From positions 1 to 19,241 of the forward strand of contig JALZVB010000246.1 of assembly GCA_023300835.1 (NCBI GenBank): 19,241 nucleotides of DNA, given 5' to 3'. This stretch comes from Saprospiraceae bacterium (GTDB taxonomy: Bacteria; Bacteroidota; Bacteroidia; Chitinophagales; Saprospiraceae). The notes below the pieces were generated by a model that made no database searches, was not told where the DNA came from, and was given only the letters and a program-made list of their open reading frames with translations. This document shows positions 14,942 to 19,241 of the stretch, in pieces (the first letter of the stretch is position 1; every line of letters begins with the position of its first letter). Both the position numbers and the translations under genes were made by a program.

Positions 14942-17900
14942 TTACTTTTTAAGCAACTCAAAACTCTGAACCATATCATTGTTATTAGCTACTACAATTG
15001 TATTGTTCAATTTAATGATTTGTCTAGCTTGCTTATTGGCAAACAATCCACTTTCAGATGGGGATAGGGCTTGGAATTTTCCACTGCCATCTCCTATAAG
15101 AACCGTTCCTACACCAGCGTCATAACGTGTTGTCTCCACTTCAGCACCGTACATGTTGCCGACGCCGATTATATCTTGGTGACCATCTTTATTGATGTCT
15201 AATATCATAGCATCCATCAATGGAGCCATCTGTGCCATATTAGGAAGTTTATTACTTCTAAGCTTGCCACTATTGTTAATGAATAATGCACTTTCAAAAG
15301 TGTATGCATTTAAGTGAGTTGCATCTTCTAGTTTTTCTTTACTATATATGTCAACCATCTGAGCACTGGCAAAGTCATCAAAAGAAGGAAACTTCTCATT
15401 TATAAATGGCATCTGTTCTGATGTACATTCTTTACCTCTCACTGGGTAGTGGCTGCTTCCTTCGAACTTACTGAGTACAACATCTATACTGCCAGTATTG
15501 TCAAAATCACTCGCATGTACTTGAAGCGGATTTTCTTTTGAAGGATGAAATTTATTGTTTTTACCAATGTTACCGCCTAAGACATCCAGGTCTCCATCAG
15601 CATCAATGTCAGCTACGGTAATACTCATCCACCATCCGTTGGTATCTGATAGTCCATATTTCTGAGTGGCGTTTTTATAGGTTCCTTTCCCAGCGTTTTC
15701 CATTATCGTTATAGGCATCCATTCTCCACTTATGACTAAATCTAGGTCATTGTCTCCATCCATATCTGCAAATTCTGCATCTGTAATCATTCCGATTTCA
15801 CTTAATTCAGTAGCTTTACTAGCAGTGACATCTAGGAACTTTCCATTATCATTTTCGAGGAGATATGAGTTAGGTGTCAGTGGATACTTGAGTTGAGAAA
15901 CTCTTCCACCAACAAACAAATCTAAATCTCCGTCTCCATCCATATCTCCAGCACATACTGATTTTCCACTTGTGAGCATAACAGGTAAATTGTTGCTCTT
16001 TTTGAATTGTCCATTTGTGTTAATGTAAAGGCGATCTTGTAAGAGTTTCTGAGCGACCTCTCCGTTACCACCACTCACTACATACATGTCTAAGTCCTTA
16101 TCACCATCTGCATCAAAAAACAAGGCACCTGTATCTTCATATGCAAGATCATTACTGAATGTTTGTTTCTTTTCAAACTGTCCAGCTGTGTTTTGAATGT
16201 AGAGTTCGCCACTTTGTCCAGAAGAACCACCTACATAGAAATCATCTAGACCATCTCCATTAACATCACCACTTGCCAGTGCAGGGCCGAATTCTGACTG
16301 CTTATGCGGCAGTAAAATTTCTTTAGCGAAATCGTCATATGGTTTTTCTTTATGCTTAAAGTTTATCCCTTTTTGAGTTTGCGCAAATAAAGGTTGTGCT
16401 TTTGTAGCTAATGAATATGTCGCAGTTACAGCAGAGTTAATATCAACTTTAATACGCTGGTTTGTCTTTACATTATTAACGATGCTCTGTTTTCCATTGG
16501 TCCAGTTAATAACAACTTTTTCAATGGTTTTTTTATCACCTACACCATAATGTAAGGCATCTACGACACCTGATTGGAAACCTCTTGTTGTAATGGCTTC
16601 TTGGTACTGGCGATCTTCACCATTTATAAGGTAGACTTTGGCTCCTTGTGTTTGAGCATAAGGGCCGTTTAATTTTATCTGGAGATAATTGTTAGATGTT
16701 GTTGCAGCTGCAGTATTTTCCAGAATACTGGCTTGCTTGTTTATATTATTCATAACAATATCGAGATCACCATCTTGGTCCAGATCAGCATAAATGGCTC
16801 CATTAGAATTAATGTTGAACCCGTTGCCTTTAGACTTAGTTACATTAGTAAAGGTTAAGTCTTTGTTGTTTTCAAAAATATAATTACTGACAGTTGTTTC
16901 TGGCAGAATAGAGATGAGTTTATCTATAGACATTTGTCCACCTGACTTTTTTAGTTCTGCTTGGACATTCGCTTTGAAGTCATTATTTCTCATGTCACGG
17001 AGTAGTCCATTAGTAGTAAAATAATCTTTCCATCCATCATTATTGAAATCGGCAAACAATGACGACCAACTCCAATCCGTTTTGTCTGTTCCAGCCATCT
17101 GTGCAATATCACTGAATGTATTATTGCCATTATTGAGTTGCATTACATTCCGCATATACTGATGTCCCCATCCGATATTTACAAGATTATAAAACTTCTC
17201 TGGCCTCATAGAAGGCATATTAGTCTTAGATCTGAAGTGACTCGGAAATGCCATATCTACTACAGCAATATCTGGAAATAGATCATTGTTGAAATCTGCG
17301 ATATCGACTCCCATAGAAAAGTTAGACGTATGCTTAAGAGATGTTAGAATCTTATCTGTGAAAGTTCCATTACCATTATTGATATACATGAAATCTGGTT
17401 CGTCAAAATCATTGGCAACGTAAATGTCTGGATAACCATCAAGATTGATGTCACTCGTCAATACGCCAAGTCCGTATGCAAAATTATTGATACCAGCTTG
17501 GTATGATACATCTGTAAATTTCCCACCATCATTTCTATATAAACGATCTGTACTAGGCGAACCTTTCTTTATAATCTCAGCAACTTGATTAGTCGTGAGA
17601 TTTTGTTTGAAAGTCAACAAGTGAGATAGAACATATAAATCTAAGTCGCCATCATTATCATAATCAAAGAAAGATGATTGTACATGGTTTTTGATTCCCT
17701 TAATACCATATTGCTCTGCACTCTCCGTAAATGTGAGATCTCCATTGTTGATATACAGTAGGTTTCCTTGTTGCTTCGAATCAAGACCTGAACGACATAC
17801 ATATATATCGAGGTTGCCATCACCATTAACATCAGCCATGGTTACGCCTGTATGCCATCCACCTGTTCCAGCGGTTATGGCTTTAGCAGTGATATCCTCA

Positions 17901-18223
17901 AACTGCATTTTGCCTTTATTAAGATACAATCGATCTTGTTCTTGGTTACCCGTAAAATAGATATCTACGAGTCCGTCATTATTGATGTCTCCAACAGCCA
18001 CACCACCACCATTGTACATGTGTTCGAAGTTGTAGAAATTGATGTTTACGGTTTCTGTTATGGTGTTCTTGAAGTTAACTTTAGAAGTAGCGCTAGGAAC
18101 TTGTTTGAAGCTATATTCATTAGAGGTTGAGGCGTTCTTTTTGACTATAGTGTCAGTAGAAGGGGTATCACTACACTGTGTAAATAAGAATATAACTGTG
18201 AATAGAAATAAAATGCGCTTCAT
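14942..18223 (-). CDS. FG-GAP/VCBS-repeat lipoprotein with ASPIC/UnbV segment (CRTAC1-like)
   Basis: A 1093-residue surface-type lipoprotein: signal MKRILFLFTVIFLFTQC with lipobox Cys at 17. Fourteen D-x-D/N-x-D-G-type calcium loops can be read, such as DINNDGLVDIY (79-89), DVNGDGNLDIY (131-141) and DMDGDGDLDLF. Seven precede and seven follow an ASPIC/UnbV-like segment at about 527-595 (GAKVYLING, TRGFQSGVVDALHYGVG, VVINWTNGK). This fits two seven-bladed FG-GAP propellers with the ASPIC domain between them. Such proteins, related to vertebrate CRTAC1, are common in Bacteroidota, where they probably bind calcium, carbohydrate or protein ligands at the cell surface; the ligand here is unknown. 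Some loops are degenerate (DFNNDLFPDIA lacks the Gly, DFDNTGSIDVV the third Asp). No SusC/SusD genes adjoin. ATG at 18223 is fixed by the lipoprotein signal. Confidence 0.92.
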   Translation of the reverse strand: MKRILFLFTVIFLFTQCSDTPSTDTIVKKNASTSNEYSFKQVPSATSKVNFKNTITETVNINFYNFEHMYNGGGVAVGDINNDGLVDIYFTGNQEQDRLYLNKGKMQFEDITAKAITAGTGGWHTGVTMADVNGDGNLDIYVCRSGLDSKQQGNLLYINNGDLTFTESAEQYGIKGIKNHVQSSFFDYDNDGDLDLYVLSHLLTFKQNLTTNQVAEIIKKGSPSTDRLYRNDGGKFTDVSYQAGINNFAYGLGVLTSDINLDGYPDIYVANDFDEPDFMYINNGNGTFTDKILTSLKHTSNFSMGVDIADFNNDLFPDIAVVDMAFPSHFRSKTNMPSMRPEKFYNLVNIGWGHQYMRNVMQLNNGNNTFSDIAQMAGTDKTDWSWSSLFADFNNDGWKDYFTTNGLLRDMRNNDFKANVQAELKKSGGQMSIDKLISILPETTVSNYIFENNKDLTFTNVTKSKGNGFNINSNGAIYADLDQDGDLDIVMNNINKQASILENTAAATTSNNYLQIKLNGPYAQTQGAKVYLINGEDRQYQEAITTRGFQSGVVDALHYGVGDKKTIEKVVINWTNGKQSIVNNVKTNQRIKVDINSAVTATYSLATKAQPLFAQTQKGINFKHKEKPYDDFAKEILLPHKQSEFGPALASGDVNGDGLDDFYVGGSSGQSGELYIQNTAGQFEKKQTFSNDLAYEDTGALFFDADGDKDLDMYVVSGGNGEVAQKLLQDRLYINTNGQFKKSNNLPVMLTSGKSVCAGDMDGDGDLDLFVGGRVSQLKYPLTPNSYLLENDNGKFLDVTASKATELSEIGMITDAEFADMDGDNDLDLVISGEWMPITIMENAGKGTYKNATQKYGLSDTNGWWMSITVADIDADGDLDVLGGNIGKNNKFHPSKENPLQVHASDFDNTGSIDVVLSKFEGSSHYPVRGKECTSEQMPFINEKFPSFDDFASAQMVDIYSKEKLEDATHLNAYTFESALFINNSGKLRSNKLPNMAQMAPLMDAMILDINKDGHQDIIGVGNMYGAEVETTRYDAGVGTVLIGDGSGKFQALSPSESGLFANKQARQIIKLNNTIVVANNNDMVQSFELLKK

Positions 18224-18329
18224 AACTCTACTGTTTTGGTGGATACCAGTGTTTATTGAAACATAAATTTAATAATTCTACTTACAGAACTTATATGATA
18301 GCTATATTTTGCTTGTTTAGTTATAAACT

Positions 18330-18369
18330 AAGAATGGTTAGTCAAATTCTTATTTGACTAACCATTCTT
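18330..18369. terminator. 18-bp perfect hairpin between the two lipoprotein genes
   Basis: AAGAATGGTTAGTCAAAT (18330-18347) pairs without mismatch with ATTTGACTAACCATTCTT (18352-18369); the loop is TCTT. It lies just after the stop of the minus-strand lipoprotein gene, where a terminator is expected. The better T tract (TTTCTTTTTT) is on the plus-strand side, and the minus-strand 3' side is only AGTTTATAACT. Confidence 0.7.
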
Positions 18370-18395
18370 TCTTTTTTAAGAAGTTATTCCCTGTT

Positions 18396-18947
18396 TTAAT
18401 CTTTGTTAACCCTACTTCCAGAGGCTTTTTCACTGGTTACAATAGACTTTTTAGCTTTTTTTACATCAACGAGAAGTGCTGCATAAGCGGCATCAGAGGT
18501 TGTAGAGTATTCTTTACCGCCATAACTTACGATTCCACCTTTCCCTCTTTTATTCCACTTCTTAGCACGGAGGACAAATCGGCCACTCATTTTCTCACTA
18601 GGGGCAAACATTAGATACTCTCCTGGATCATCAAAGCTTACTGCAAATCTATCTGTGTCTGGTGTAAATACAAGTGTGCCTGGTGTTCCTTTTTCAATAA
18701 TGATCTCTTCTATTCTTTCCTGACTATTGAGTTTTATTTTGCCGCCTTCAATTGTAGAGTTATCAGATCCACCTGAACGGTAAAGGTGTACATCTTGAGA
18801 CACATAGAACTGTATACGTTTCATGTCTTCTTTATCCCAATTATAAGATTCATAAAGATCTTCTGTGAAGTAGGTCAATTTCTTAGAACAAGAACTGGCC
18901 GTTACCATTAGAATCAGTATGATGGTAGGTAATCTGAATTGGCTCAT
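18396..18947 (-). CDS. lipoprotein of unknown function
   Basis: A 183-residue protein with signal MSQFRLPTIILILMVTASSC, lipobox Cys at 20, so probably lipid-anchored. The mature part opens KKLTYFTEDLYESYNWDKED and then predicts beta strands (RIQFYVSQDVHLYR, TLVFTPDTDRFAVSFD, YLMFAP, IVSYGGKEYS) with a Lys-rich tail. I recognise its overall style from uncharacterised Bacteroidota lipoproteins but cannot assign a family. It is followed by a strong hairpin and then by the FG-GAP lipoprotein gene in the same direction, so the two are probably separate units. Confidence 0.85.
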   Translation of the reverse strand: MSQFRLPTIILILMVTASSCSKKLTYFTEDLYESYNWDKEDMKRIQFYVSQDVHLYRSGGSDNSTIEGGKIKLNSQERIEEIIIEKGTPGTLVFTPDTDRFAVSFDDPGEYLMFAPSEKMSGRFVLRAKKWNKRGKGGIVSYGGKEYSTTSDAAYAALLVDVKKAKKSIVTSEKASGSRVNKD

Positions 18948-19173
18948 AGGATCTGTTTTTATAGTGACATAATGGTTTCAATTACTTCCAAGATATAACT
19001 TGCATAATTGTTACGGTACAGAAAGACTTTTATTTAACCATTTGGTATAAAGAATGAGCATATACTTAACTCTATTTTAAGAGATCTGGCTGAGATGAAA
19101 AATACTATTGACCATAAATGAAGAATAGCTGAGAAAACAGATTTTTATAAATGCAAAATCACTTCTTGTAATT

Positions 19174-19241
19174 TCAATATTTTGTCATTAAGATATAGTA
19201 TTGATCGTCTTTCTTAACCACAGAATAATACTTATTACACC
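19174..19241 (-). CDS. possible C-terminal end of a gene cut by the window edge
   Basis: On the minus strand the sequence is open from the window edge for 21 codons and ends with TGA at 19176-19174, reading NKYYSVVKKDDQYYILMTKY. The text is protein-like, but a stretch this short can be open by chance. The 226 bases between it and the lipoprotein start at 18947 show no clear gene, terminator or exact promoter box. Confidence 0.25.
   Translation of the reverse strand, partial: CNKYYSVVKKDDQYYILMTKY

Noticed and set aside
14942..18223. Calcium-loop array as a DNA-level tandem repeat
   Set aside because: The motif repeats in protein only; codons and spacing vary, so it is domain repetition rather than a DNA repeat.

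Overview
The window looks like a chromosomal segment of a low-GC Bacteroidota bacterium, possibly Saprospirales or Chitinophagales-like; the order is a guess. The support is a lone Skp/OmpH chaperone behind a Bacteroidota-type promoter (TTG, 22-base gap, TACTTTTG), A-rich leaders instead of Shine-Dalgarno sites, several lipoprotein signals, and a large FG-GAP/ASPIC outer-surface lipoprotein. I see no insertion sequence, phage gene, CRISPR array, tRNA or rRNA.

Layout. 1-1140: a secreted cysteine-rich protein made of two 117-residue tandem units, closed by a strong terminator. 1274-3259: a TMTC-like membrane glycosyltransferase candidate with C-terminal TPRs, converging on a secreted metzincin protease (3358-4098, minus). 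4606-5979 (minus): an AGCS-type Na+/alanine-glycine symporter, divergent from a family 4 glycosyltransferase (about 6135-7256) whose expected start codon reads CTG. 7268-8500 (minus): a CCP-like M14 zinc carboxypeptidase lipoprotein, divergent from Skp (8882-9397). 9503-11537 (minus): a probable operon of MlaE-like permease, MlaF-like ATPase and a YehS/DUF1456 protein. 11656-12357: an SDR oxidoreductase, followed by a small beta-rich ORF that looks 5'-truncated. 12947-14812: HtpG (Hsp90) with a textbook terminator. 14942-18223 (minus): a 1093-residue lipoprotein with fourteen calcium-type D-x-D-x-D-G repeats around an ASPIC/UnbV segment. 18396-18947 (minus): an unknown lipoprotein. Both window edges hold short minus-strand open stretches that could be gene ends.

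The common theme is the cell envelope: periplasmic folding (Skp), lipid transport (MlaEF), surface lipoproteins, exported peptidases and glycosyl transfer. HtpG, the SDR and the symporter are cytoplasmic or inner-membrane housekeeping functions. Most genes stand alone with their own terminators. No single new multi-gene system is obvious. The most unusual items are the cysteine-ladder protein at 221-1072 and the non-ATG start of the glycosyltransferase.
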